A DNA stretch of 8,883 nt, taken from the NCBI GenBank assembly GCA_947453125.1, contig CANGGC010000056.1, forward strand, positions 1 to 8,883, in the 5' to 3' direction. Under the pieces are notes generated by a model. It saw nothing but the letters and a program-made list of their open reading frames with translations, was not told where the DNA came from and did not search any database. The translations under genes were made by a program, and so were the position numbers. Source of the DNA: Planctomycetaceae bacterium. GTDB taxonomy: Bacteria > Planctomycetota > Planctomycetia > Pirellulales > UBA1268. Below are positions 1-6,478 of this stretch, piece after piece; the first letter of the stretch is position 1, and each line of letters starts with the position of its first letter.

Positions 1-211
1 CGACAAGGGTGTGCGGATCCCCGCCGGCATGACGATCGGCTTTGATCCCGAGGCCGACGCGGCGATGGGCTTGACGATCTCCGCCGGAGGGGTGACGGTG
101 GTACCCAAAGGCCACCTCTTCCCGACCGCTGCCCCGCTCCGGGGGAGCCGCACCGGCGGGATCGCCCCCATCGGCACCGACCTGGATTGCCCCGCCCCGT
201 CGCCCCCGTGA
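1..211 (+). CDS. glgC: Glucose-1-phosphate adenylyltransferase, C-terminal fragment (5' end outside window)
   Basis: Only the last ~69 codons are present, read in the frame beginning at base 2; the gene continues upstream of the window. The visible peptide carries the terminal beta-helix pattern of bacterial ADP-glucose pyrophosphorylases: DKGVRIPAGMTIGFDP, then an acidic stretch, then SAGGVTVVPKG. This enzyme makes ADP-glucose from glucose-1-phosphate and ATP for glycogen synthesis in the cytoplasm. After VVPKG, where the family usually ends within a few residues, about 32 further residues rich in Pro, Gly and Ala follow before the TGA at 209-211. That looks like a poorly conserved tail. The catalytic nucleotidyltransferase domain is not in the window, so the call rests on the C-terminal signature alone. 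The S41 peptidase gene follows on the same strand after 49 bases. Confidence 0.72.
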   Translation, partial: DKGVRIPAGMTIGFDPEADAAMGLTISAGGVTVVPKGHLFPTAAPLRGSRTGGIAPIGTDLDCPAPSPP

Positions 212-260
212 CATCGAGTTCGATCCGCTGCTGTTCCCCGCTTTGCGCCACGTTCCCCCT

Positions 261-1673
261 ATGCCGAAACGCAATCTCGTCCTCCTCTGTCTGATCGCCC
301 TCGCCAGCCTCCTGGCATGGGCTGCCCGCGACCGTGGTGGCCGGGGACGGCTGTATGGCGAAGTCACCGGGCATGTCGGCCAGATGGTTCTCGAACCGGT
401 CGATGACGAGGCCCTCTTCCGTGGCGCGATGGAAGGGATGTTCGCGCGGCTCGACGAACACTCCGCATTCGTGTCGGTCGAGCCGGGGAATATTTCCGCC
501 ATTGAGCCTGCGGCCGAGTTCGCCGGCGTCGGCCTCGAGCTCACGACCGAGGTTCGCGACCGGCTGCCGGCGGTGATCACGCCGCTGGTCGGATCGCCGG
601 CGTGGCTTGCCGGCATCGCGGCCGGAGACAGGATCGTGGCGATCGACGGAATCGCCACCGATCGAATGCGGCTCAAAGAAGCGGTGGCCAGGCTCCGCGG
701 ACCGGCTGGCAGTCGGGTGGTGCTCGATATCGCCCCCCCCGACGGTGATCCCGCCGTAGCGAGCGACGAAGCAGGAAACATCACGGCCACGAGGAGCGTG
801 TCGCTGGAGCGGGCGATGCTCCGGTCCGAGACGGTCTGCGGCGACCGGCGCCGGGCCGACGGTTCCTGGGATTGGTTCCTCGAGGGGGAGGAGGGAGTGG
901 CGTTGATTCGTCTCTCGCGGTTCTCGCCCCATTCCGTCGGCGAACTCGATCGGGCGGTCGCGGAGATCGCCGCGGCGGGCCAGCCCTCGGGGGTGATCCT
1001 CGACCTCCGCGGGAATCCCGGCGGGAGTCTCGATGCGGCGATCGATGTCTGTGACCGGTTTCTCGAGGACGGTGTGATCGTGTCGATGCGCCGTCGCCCC
1101 GCCGCGGGTACCCGGCCCGTGCCGGCCTCTTCCCAACAACTCGACGTCCGCCGGGCGACCCCTGGGGCGCTCCTCAGCGGGGCGCCGATGGTGGTGATCG
1201 TCGATGGCCTGACGGCAAGCGCCGCCGAGATCGTCGCGGCCTGCCTCCAGGATCATGGGCGGGCAGTTATCGTCGGGAGTCGGACGTTCGGCAAGGGGAC
1301 GGTCCAGACCACCGTCCCACTCTCCGATGGTCGCCATGCGGTCCGGCTGACGACGGCCGAATACCTCCGCCCGAACCTCGCCCCCCTCCACCGTCGGCCG
1401 CACGACCCGGACGACCAGGCCTGGGGAGTGTGGCCCGACCGCGGTTACGAACTCTCTCCGACCGGCGGGACGCTGGAAGTCGTGCGTGACTGGCGTCTGC
1501 GCCGGGATGCAGTGCCTAGGCACCCGGCGGTGGTGTCGATCGGAGCGGAGCCGGTGGCCGACAGCGCGGGGGGCGAATCATCGGCTCTCTGGCCCCGCCA
1601 CGTCGACCCGGTGCTCGGCCGCGCCGTGGCGGCAATCGGAGGCCGGCGGGCGCTGGCGGAGGCGGGGGAGTGA
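261..1673 (+). CDS. S41 family C-terminal processing peptidase (CtpA/Prc-like) with PDZ domain
   Basis: This is a serine endopeptidase of the tail-specific protease type, expected to act in the periplasm on protein C-termini. Counting from the ATG at 261 (470 aa), residues 4-21 form a signal peptide or anchor (MPKRN, then a Leu/Ala-rich stretch). Residues 44-70 match the helical region before the PDZ domain (ALFRGAMEGMFARLDEHS). A PDZ domain covers about 87-157 (FAGVGLEL, then AGIAAGDRIVAIDG). The peptidase core covers about 210-371 and includes VILDLRGNPGGS. The catalytic residues are all visible: Ser320 in LTASAAEIVA, Lys345 in TFGKGTVQ exactly 25 residues later as in CtpA, and Gln349. A TTG at 243 would add six residues, but the ATG sits directly before the charged n-region and is preferred. 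I see no Shine-Dalgarno sequence. About 100 C-terminal residues after the core are unassigned. Substrates cannot be inferred. Confidence 0.93.
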   Translation: MPKRNLVLLCLIALASLLAWAARDRGGRGRLYGEVTGHVGQMVLEPVDDEALFRGAMEGMFARLDEHSAFVSVEPGNISAIEPAAEFAGVGLELTTEVRDRLPAVITPLVGSPAWLAGIAAGDRIVAIDGIATDRMRLKEAVARLRGPAGSRVVLDIAPPDGDPAVASDEAGNITATRSVSLERAMLRSETVCGDRRRADGSWDWFLEGEEGVALIRLSRFSPHSVGELDRAVAEIAAAGQPSGVILDLRGNPGGSLDAAIDVCDRFLEDGVIVSMRRRPAAGTRPVPASSQQLDVRRATPGALLSGAPMVVIVDGLTASAAEIVAACLQDHGRAVIVGSRTFGKGTVQTTVPLSDGRHAVRLTTAEYLRPNLAPLHRRPHDPDDQAWGVWPDRGYELSPTGGTLEVVRDWRLRRDAVPRHPAVVSIGAEPVADSAGGESSALWPRHVDPVLGRAVAAIGGRRALAEAGE

Positions 1674-1695
1674 GCGACTCCCGGCGCCCTCCCGC

Positions 1696-3108
1696 TCACC
1701 CCGCGCCGATCTCGGTGGCGAGGAAGAAGCTCCCTGCGATGCACACGAGGCCGCGGACTCCGGCGAGCTTCCGAGCGGTGGCCAGGGCGGCGGCCGGTGA
1801 GTCGGCTGCCGTCGGCACGGGCAGCCCTGCCGCGGCACAGGCCGCCACGAGCCGCTCGGTTGTCGCCGCCCGGGGGTTGGTGAGATAGCGGGTGACGACA
1901 ACCCGGTCGAACCGGCCCCGGCAGCAGGCGAGCATCTCCTCGATCTGCTTGTCGGCGCTGGCTGCGAAGAGGAGCACGCGCGGCGCACCACGCGCCGTCG
2001 TGGCTGCGAGTGGGGCTTCGAGCGTCTCGACAAGCGACTCCATCGAGGCAACGTTGTGGGCCGCGTCGAGGATCACCAGCGGCCGGTCGGCGATCCGCTC
2101 GATCCGCGCCGGGAGATGAACCGATGCCAACCCGGCCCGCACGGCCGTCTCGGGGATCCGGAAGCCACGCCGACGGAGTTCACCGATCGTCATCACGGCA
2201 AGCCCGGCGTTGTCGGCCTGGTGACGGCCGGCCATCGAGAGGGGATAGGAGAGTTCCGGCCCGCCTCCACCTGCAGCGCGGAGCAGGAGCGTGCCGCCGG
2301 CGAGCGGTGTCGCGGCGTTTGCCGGGGCGTGTGAAATCGTGAAGTCGCGGTCGATCAGCCGGAGCGGTGCCCGGCGCTTCCGGGCGGTGGCGATGATCAC
2401 TTTCCGGGCGGCCGTGTCGTGCGCACCGCACACGACGGCGCAGCCCCGTTTGATGATCCCCGCCTTCTCCGTGGCGATGTGGCGGACGGTGGGGCCGAGG
2501 ATCGCCATGTGGTCGAGGCTGATGCTCGTGATCACCGAGACGACCGGGCGGGAGACGTTGGTGGCGTCGAGCCGGCCGCCGAGCCCGGTCTCGAGAACGG
2601 CGATGTCGACCTTGGCCCGGGCGAAGTGATCGAAGGCCGCGGCCGTCACCACCTCGAACCAGGTCGGCACTCGCGTGCCACGGCGGAGCGCGGAGGCATC
2701 GAGCCTCTCGACGGCCGGCGCGACCGTGGCGAACGAGTGGAGGAGATCGGCCTCGGCGATCGGCCGGCCGTCGACCGCGATCCGCTCCTCGAGCCGATGG
2801 ACGTGGGGGGAGAGGTAGCGACCGACCCGCAGCCCGGCTTCCCCGAGGATCGCGGCGATCATCGCCACCGTCGAGCCCTTGCCCTTCGTGCCAGCCACAT
2901 GGACCACTGGAAAGGCGTCGTGCGGGTTGCCGATCAGGGCGAGCAGCCGTCGCATCCTCGCCAGACCGAACGAGCCGTCGCCCCCCGGGCCGGTTGGCAT
3001 CAGCCGCTCGTAGTTCACCCGCGAATCGAGCCATCCGAGCACCGCTGCCCGGGGCCCGGCATCGAGCTGGTCGCCTCGGGGGCGGGGGGTCGACCGCGAT
3101 CGAGGCAT
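1696..3108 (-). CDS. folC: Folylpolyglutamate synthase / dihydrofolate synthase (FolC)
   Basis: This ATP-dependent Mur-ligase-fold enzyme adds glutamate to folates, and in bifunctional versions to dihydropteroate, in the cytoplasm. The 470-aa product shows the family motifs in order: VNYERL near residue 31, the P-loop GTKGKGST at 73-80, LSPHV at 99-103, TWFEVVTAAAFDHF at 149-162, LETGLGGRLDATN at 172-184, and SISLDHMAILG at 195-205 with metal-ligand His200. EKAGIIK at 214-220 holds the lysine expected to be carbamylated (Lys215). The C-terminal domain has GRHQADNAGLAV at 294-305, LPARIE at 332-337 and LDAAHN at 347-352, and ends with GSFFLATEI. The open frame continues 218 codons upstream, but homology begins just after the ATG at 3108, which has GGGAG ten bases upstream. 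Whether it also makes dihydrofolate cannot be decided here. It stands alone, with no other folate gene nearby, converging on the S41 peptidase gene with 22 bases between stops. Confidence 0.95.
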   Translation of the reverse strand: MPRSRSTPRPRGDQLDAGPRAAVLGWLDSRVNYERLMPTGPGGDGSFGLARMRRLLALIGNPHDAFPVVHVAGTKGKGSTVAMIAAILGEAGLRVGRYLSPHVHRLEERIAVDGRPIAEADLLHSFATVAPAVERLDASALRRGTRVPTWFEVVTAAAFDHFARAKVDIAVLETGLGGRLDATNVSRPVVSVITSISLDHMAILGPTVRHIATEKAGIIKRGCAVVCGAHDTAARKVIIATARKRRAPLRLIDRDFTISHAPANAATPLAGGTLLLRAAGGGGPELSYPLSMAGRHQADNAGLAVMTIGELRRRGFRIPETAVRAGLASVHLPARIERIADRPLVILDAAHNVASMESLVETLEAPLAATTARGAPRVLLFAASADKQIEEMLACCRGRFDRVVVTRYLTNPRAATTERLVAACAAAGLPVPTAADSPAAALATARKLAGVRGLVCIAGSFFLATEIGAG

Positions 3109-3255
3109 CTTCCGCAAACTCCCACGGCGCCGTGAATCCCCCGAGTGTACCGCCAACTGGCCCGCTTCCGGCGACCAATCGGGCTTGATCGCCAGGCGCG
3201 TTTCCAAGACGCTCCGCCGCCCGGCGATCCCTCCGCTCTCGCGCTTTTGGCCACC
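3109..3255. promoter_or_regulatory. Divergent intergenic region between folC and the BBP7 gene
   Basis: These 147 bases must hold promoters for both folC (leftward) and the BBP7 barrel gene (rightward). I could not identify a convincing -35/-10 pair in either direction, as expected for GC-rich planctomycete DNA. A perfect 12-base palindrome, CACGGCGCCGTG, lies at 3123-3134, 14 bases before the folC start, where it overlaps the edge of the folC ribosome binding site. It could be an operator half-site pair or chance. Confidence 0.35.
3119..3123 (-). promoter_or_regulatory. Ribosome binding site of folC
   Basis: On the - strand GGGAG lies ten bases upstream of the ATG at 3108. It supports that start over any in-frame codon further upstream in the long open frame. 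Confidence 0.5.
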
Positions 3256-4653
3256 ATGCCTTTTCCCGCAGCCACCATCGACTCCATCGACCGGCGTCGG
3301 GGGTTCCCGATGCCCGTGGCCGGCGTGACGGCGGCGGCCGTGACCATCTTCCTGGTGTTTGGCAGCACCGCGGCGGCGCAGGCTCCCGCAGAGACGCTCG
3401 GGACGCCGCCGGCGCTGTCGGCAGCACCGCCAGCCGATTCCTTCCCGGCGTTTCCGTCCGCTCCGGCACGTGCCCTGCCGCCGACGCCGCCGGCTCCACC
3501 ACTTCCCCCCTTGCCGTCCGCCGGGGCTGGAGCGCCCCCTTCCGCGCCGGTGACCTCTGGCCAGGTCGGAGGAGGCGTGCCGCTCGACGGCGGTGTGGTG
3601 CCTCCACCGATGTATGTCCCCGACATCAACGATCTCGGCGGCTATGCGGCCCTCCCCGAGGCTGTGGCCACCGACATTGTTCCCCCCTGGCCCCGTTGGT
3701 TTGCCGGCGCCAGCGGCCTGATGATGACGCGCACGCTGCCGTCTGGAACGGCCACGATGCAACCGGCCGCCGGGCTGACGACGCTCACCACCTCCTCGGC
3801 GGCAGCCACCTGGCCCGGTGGACTCGATTTCCAGGTGGGACGGTGGATGGGGGAGCAGCAGAATTGGGCGCTCGAAGGGATCTATTGGGGGGTGTATGGC
3901 CTCGGCACCTCCGCGACGGTGACGGGGACAGGGATCGATGCGATCCCCCAGGCGCCTGGCGTGATCCTCGCCGGATCCCCCGCATCGGCCTTCCTCACCG
4001 ATGCCACGCAGCAGCAGGTGGCCCGGTCAGATCTCGTCAATGACGTCGAGATCAACTGGCTCTACCGCCTCACCGACCGCCCCGAGTTCCTCGCGCCCGA
4101 CCGTCGGGTCGGTTTCATGTGGCTGGCCGGCTTCCGCTTCTTCGAACTCCAGGACGTGCTCTCGCAGACGTCGACGTCGTCGACACTTCCGCCGTCGTCG
4201 ATCGGCGCGAATCAATCGCTCCTCTCGGTGGCGACCAACAACAATCTCTACGGCGCTCAGTTGGGGGCCAAGGCCGACTGGCGGATTGCGCCGCGGATCC
4301 GGCTCTCCGCGGTGCCGAAGTTCATGATCGGGGGCAACGCGATCACGAACACCACCGAGCTGACCACGATCAATGGCTCCGGGGCCACCTTCTCCGGCGG
4401 GCAGCCGGTGAATGTCCATTCGACGCTCGGCGTCTTCTCCTGGCTGGGGAGCGTCGATAGCTCGGTGGCCTGGGATGTGACCGACCGCTGGAGCGTGTGG
4501 TTGGGCTACCGTGTCGTCGGCGTGGGCAATATCGCCCAGGCAGACGGCCAATGGCCGTCGACGCTCGCCGCGCCAAGCTCGCTCCAGGGGATCAACGCCG
4601 GCTCGAGCACGATCCTCCACGGCGGCTTCGCCGGCTTCCAGGGCCGGTACTGA
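3256..4653 (+). CDS. BBP7-family outer membrane beta-barrel protein
   Basis: A secreted barrel protein of the planctomycete BBP7 (formerly DUF1551) type, 465 aa from the ATG at 3256. Residues 1-18 include Arg13-Arg15 as a positive n-region, 19-40 are hydrophobic, and AQA at 41-43 is a plausible signal-peptidase site. Residues about 44-120 form a Pro/Ala-rich low-complexity spacer. From about 146 (WPRWFAGASGLMMTR) the pattern becomes amphipathic beta strands with conserved-looking family segments: GLDFQVGRWMG, NDVEINWLYR at 262-271, LAGFRFFELQD at 290-300, NNNLYGAQLGAKADW at 328-342, and a closing GGFAGFQGRY. The terminal aromatic residue is typical of Bam-inserted barrels. An in-frame ATG at 3310 would lose all positive charge from the signal peptide, so 3256 is preferred, but neither has a strong Shine-Dalgarno. 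The specific role of this family is unknown; porin or surface structure is a guess. It converges on accD. Confidence 0.8.
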   Translation: MPFPAATIDSIDRRRGFPMPVAGVTAAAVTIFLVFGSTAAAQAPAETLGTPPALSAAPPADSFPAFPSAPARALPPTPPAPPLPPLPSAGAGAPPSAPVTSGQVGGGVPLDGGVVPPPMYVPDINDLGGYAALPEAVATDIVPPWPRWFAGASGLMMTRTLPSGTATMQPAAGLTTLTTSSAAATWPGGLDFQVGRWMGEQQNWALEGIYWGVYGLGTSATVTGTGIDAIPQAPGVILAGSPASAFLTDATQQQVARSDLVNDVEINWLYRLTDRPEFLAPDRRVGFMWLAGFRFFELQDVLSQTSTSSTLPPSSIGANQSLLSVATNNNLYGAQLGAKADWRIAPRIRLSAVPKFMIGGNAITNTTELTTINGSGATFSGGQPVNVHSTLGVFSWLGSVDSSVAWDVTDRWSVWLGYRVVGVGNIAQADGQWPSTLAAPSSLQGINAGSSTILHGGFAGFQGRY

Positions 4654-4722
4654 AGTCGGCTGATTTCCCCCTGCTGCCGCCTTGCAGACGCACGGGTATC
4701 CGATCGGCCCCTCGACGGCCTG

Positions 4723-5655
4723 CTATCGCGAGCAGTAGTCGATCGCCCTGGCGATCTCGCTCTTGAGATCCTTGCGGGCCACGATCCGGTCGACGAACCC
4801 GTGCTCGAGGAGGAACTCGCTCGTCTGGAAGCCCTTGGGGAGCTCGACGCGGATCGTCGCCTTGATCGTGCGCGGGCCGGCGAAGCCGATCAGCGCTCTC
4901 GGTTCGGCGAAGCAGAGATCACCGAGTGACGCGAAGCTTGCCGCCACGCCGCCCATCGTCGGGTTGGTGAGAACGGAGATGAACAGGCCGCCGGCCTGGG
5001 AGTAGCGGGCCAAGGCCGCCGACACCTTCGCCATCTGCATCAGCGAGAGGATCCCTTCGTGCATCCGGGCGCCGCCGCCCGAGGCCGAGATGATGATCAG
5101 CGGCAGCTTCTGCGGGGTGGCCCGCTCGATAAGCCGGGTGAGGCGTTCGCCGACGACGCTCCCCATGCTCCCCATGATGAACGATGAGTCGGTGACACCA
5201 CAGGCGACCCGTCGGGCCCGGATCATGCCGGTGCCGGTGAGCGCGGCGTCGGAAAGGCCGGTCCGCTTTTGCTCGGCCACGAGCCGCTCGGCGTAGGGCT
5301 TCTTGTCACGAAAACCGAGCGGGTCGGTCGGACGGAGACCGGCGTCCCATTCCTCGAACGTGCCGGTGTCGAAGAGCTGTTCGATCCTGGTCGCCGCCGA
5401 GACATACCAATGGAATCCGCACTTCGGGCAGACGTTGAGGATCTCCTCCGCTTCCTTGCGGTAGATCGTCTGCTGACAGCCGTCGCACTTCTGCCACAGT
5501 CCTTCCGGAACCCCTCGTTTCGGCCGCGGTGCGCGGGGCGTGGGGGATGCTGACGGGGGGGCGCCAGAGGGCTTCGTGGCAGGGGCCGGCTCATGACCGG
5601 CCGGCGCCACCTTGCCGGCGAGTTGCGAAGCGGCGGGGGGATTGCGTCGTTCCAT
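4723..5655 (-). CDS. accD: Acetyl-CoA carboxylase carboxyltransferase subunit beta
   Basis: This beta subunit of the carboxyltransferase pairs with AccA to move the carboxyl group from carboxybiotin to acetyl-CoA, making malonyl-CoA for fatty-acid synthesis. The 310-aa product has an N-terminal zinc ribbon C-x2-C-x15-C-x2-C at Cys57, Cys60, Cys76 and Cys79, the hallmark of AccD. The crotonase-like domain follows: FIMGSMGSVVGE at 159-170, ISASGGGARMHEGILSLMQM at 189-208, LTNPTMGGVAASFASLGD at 229-246, and GFAGPRTIKATIRVELPKGF at 257-276. The final residues, LLEHGFVDRIVAR, match the family end. About 50 residues rich in Pro and Ala precede the zinc ribbon, more than in E. coli AccD, where the first zinc cysteine is near residue 27. 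The ATG at 5655 is the last one before conserved sequence and no clear Shine-Dalgarno is visible. accA is not in the window. The gene lies downstream of rpe and the phosphatase-like gene on the same strand, 160 bases away. Confidence 0.96.
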   Translation of the reverse strand: MERRNPPAASQLAGKVAPAGHEPAPATKPSGAPPSASPTPRAPRPKRGVPEGLWQKCDGCQQTIYRKEAEEILNVCPKCGFHWYVSAATRIEQLFDTGTFEEWDAGLRPTDPLGFRDKKPYAERLVAEQKRTGLSDAALTGTGMIRARRVACGVTDSSFIMGSMGSVVGERLTRLIERATPQKLPLIIISASGGGARMHEGILSLMQMAKVSAALARYSQAGGLFISVLTNPTMGGVAASFASLGDLCFAEPRALIGFAGPRTIKATIRVELPKGFQTSEFLLEHGFVDRIVARKDLKSEIARAIDYCSR

Positions 5656-5768
5656 GCGACCGGTCGGGAAGGGGGGCAACGGCAAGGAAGAAAATCCGCG
5701 GCAGCAAGGCTGCCAAACCTGACGTCCCAATTGTAGTCGGTGGCGGTCAACCGATGCTGCGCCGGTCT

Positions 5769-5794
5769 CGCCGCCCCCTGCTGGAGGGGCGACG
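5769..5794. terminator. GC-rich inverted repeat between the phosphatase-like gene and accD (possible terminator or mRNA hairpin)
   Basis: The arms CGCCGCCCCCT and AGGGGCGACG flank a short loop, pairing with one bulge and one mismatch or wobble. It sits 22-47 bases after the stop of the phosphatase-like gene. On the - strand, where the neighbouring genes are read, no U-tract follows. A TTTT run follows only on the + strand, where no gene is present. It could therefore attenuate or protect the rpe-side transcript before accD rather than act as a classical terminator. Confidence 0.25.
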
Positions 5795-5815
5795 GTAACG
5801 TTTTCGCCGAGAATC

Positions 5816-6478
5816 TCAGGATGGCGCCAGGCCGAGTCGCCCGCGGAGCGTTGCCAGCGCCGTGGCACCGCCGAAGACCCCAAACCCAGTCGCAGGCAGA
5901 GGGGGCCGCGGCGTGGGGGGGGTGACCCGGAGTTCCACTGCCGCGGGGGCGGTCGCCGCGATCTCCCACAGGTCGCCGGGGCCGTTGCCGGTCAGCAGGG
6001 CATGGATGATCCGGTCGATCGGCTGAGGCACAACCACCGCCACACGCTCCCCGGGGTGTCGGGCCACGATCTTGCCGATCGCCTGGGCGATGCGATCGCG
6101 GGCGGCGGAGAGCGGCTCGCCATCCGGGGGCACCACCGTCCACGGATCCTCTTCCCAGTGCCGTGCCAGGCGCGGTTGCCGGCGGCGGATTTCGCTCACC
6201 AGCATCCCCTGCCAGAGCCCGAGATCGAGGCCCACGAGGTGGGGCACCCGTCGTGGCACCAGATCGAGGCCATCGCCGATGACGTCGGCTGTCTCGATGG
6301 CGCACGTCGTCGGGGAGGTGTAGAGGGCGACTGGGGGCGCCGCCGCGAGGTGGCGGGCTGTTTCCCTGACGGCGGCGATGCCGGCCGGCGCCAACGGGAT
6401 ATCGAGATTGCCGCGGATGCGGCCCTGCAGATCGTAGTCCGTCGCACCCGATCGGATGACGACGAGGAGATCAGCCAT
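5816..6478 (-). CDS. Histidine-phosphatase-fold protein lacking the catalytic residues (probable pseudoenzyme)
   Basis: The 220-aa product follows the phosphoglycerate-mutase-like (histidine phosphatase) template across its length: LLVVIRSGATDYDLQGRIRG at 4-23 followed by LDIPLAPAG, ALYTSPTTCAIETAD at 51-65, LDLGLWQGM at 84-92, PDGEPLSAARDRI at 118-130, and VAVVVPQPIDRIIHALL at 146-162. The active site is nevertheless degraded. The catalytic R-H-G is R-S-G (Ser10), the pocket arginine of the SSxxxRAxxTA motif is Cys59, the acid glutamate of the LxExxxG motif is Gly83, and the second histidine of the SHG motif is Pro151. Only Arg9 remains. From memory, planctomycete relatives show similar R-P/S-G and VVPxP motifs, so this looks like an inherited state and not a fresh mutation. 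Its start overlaps the rpe stop by 8 bases, implying translational coupling. It may bind a phosphorylated ligand or act as a regulator; no activity can be assigned. Confidence 0.85.
   Translation of the reverse strand: MADLLVVIRSGATDYDLQGRIRGNLDIPLAPAGIAAVRETARHLAAAPPVALYTSPTTCAIETADVIGDGLDLVPRRVPHLVGLDLGLWQGMLVSEIRRRQPRLARHWEEDPWTVVPPDGEPLSAARDRIAQAIGKIVARHPGERVAVVVPQPIDRIIHALLTGNGPGDLWEIAATAPAAVELRVTPPTPRPPLPATGFGVFGGATALATLRGRLGLAPS

Noticed and set aside
2419..3135. 238-codon open frame on the + strand opposite folC
   Set aside because: Composition (Arg, Gly, Asp, His-rich, no motifs) is that of the complement of a high-GC gene; the opposite frame is clearly FolC.
3109..3762. In-frame upstream extension of folC (218 more codons without a stop)
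   Set aside because: It runs antisense through the BBP7 signal peptide and spacer, is Arg/Gly-rich without family similarity, and FolC homology begins right after the ATG at 3108, which has its own ribosome site.
4170..4201. TCG-rich triplet run in the BBP7 gene
   Set aside because: It encodes a Ser/Thr loop (TSTSSTLPPSS) between predicted strands and is too short and irregular to call a repeat.
4741..4756. Perfect inverted repeat GATCGCC-CT-GGCGATC near the end of accD
   Set aside because: It lies inside the coding sequence (codons for EIARAID) with a two-base loop and no T-run; codon-driven coincidence is the simpler explanation.
5730..5735. TACAAT (- strand) upstream of accD as a -10 box
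   Set aside because: The nearest TTGACC is only nine bases away and no -35-like hexamer lies at 16-18 bases, so I could not support a promoter.
5223..6305. 360-codon - strand frame spanning accD and the phosphatase-like gene
   Set aside because: It is the out-of-frame shadow of two real genes on the same strand, Arg/Pro-rich and without domains.
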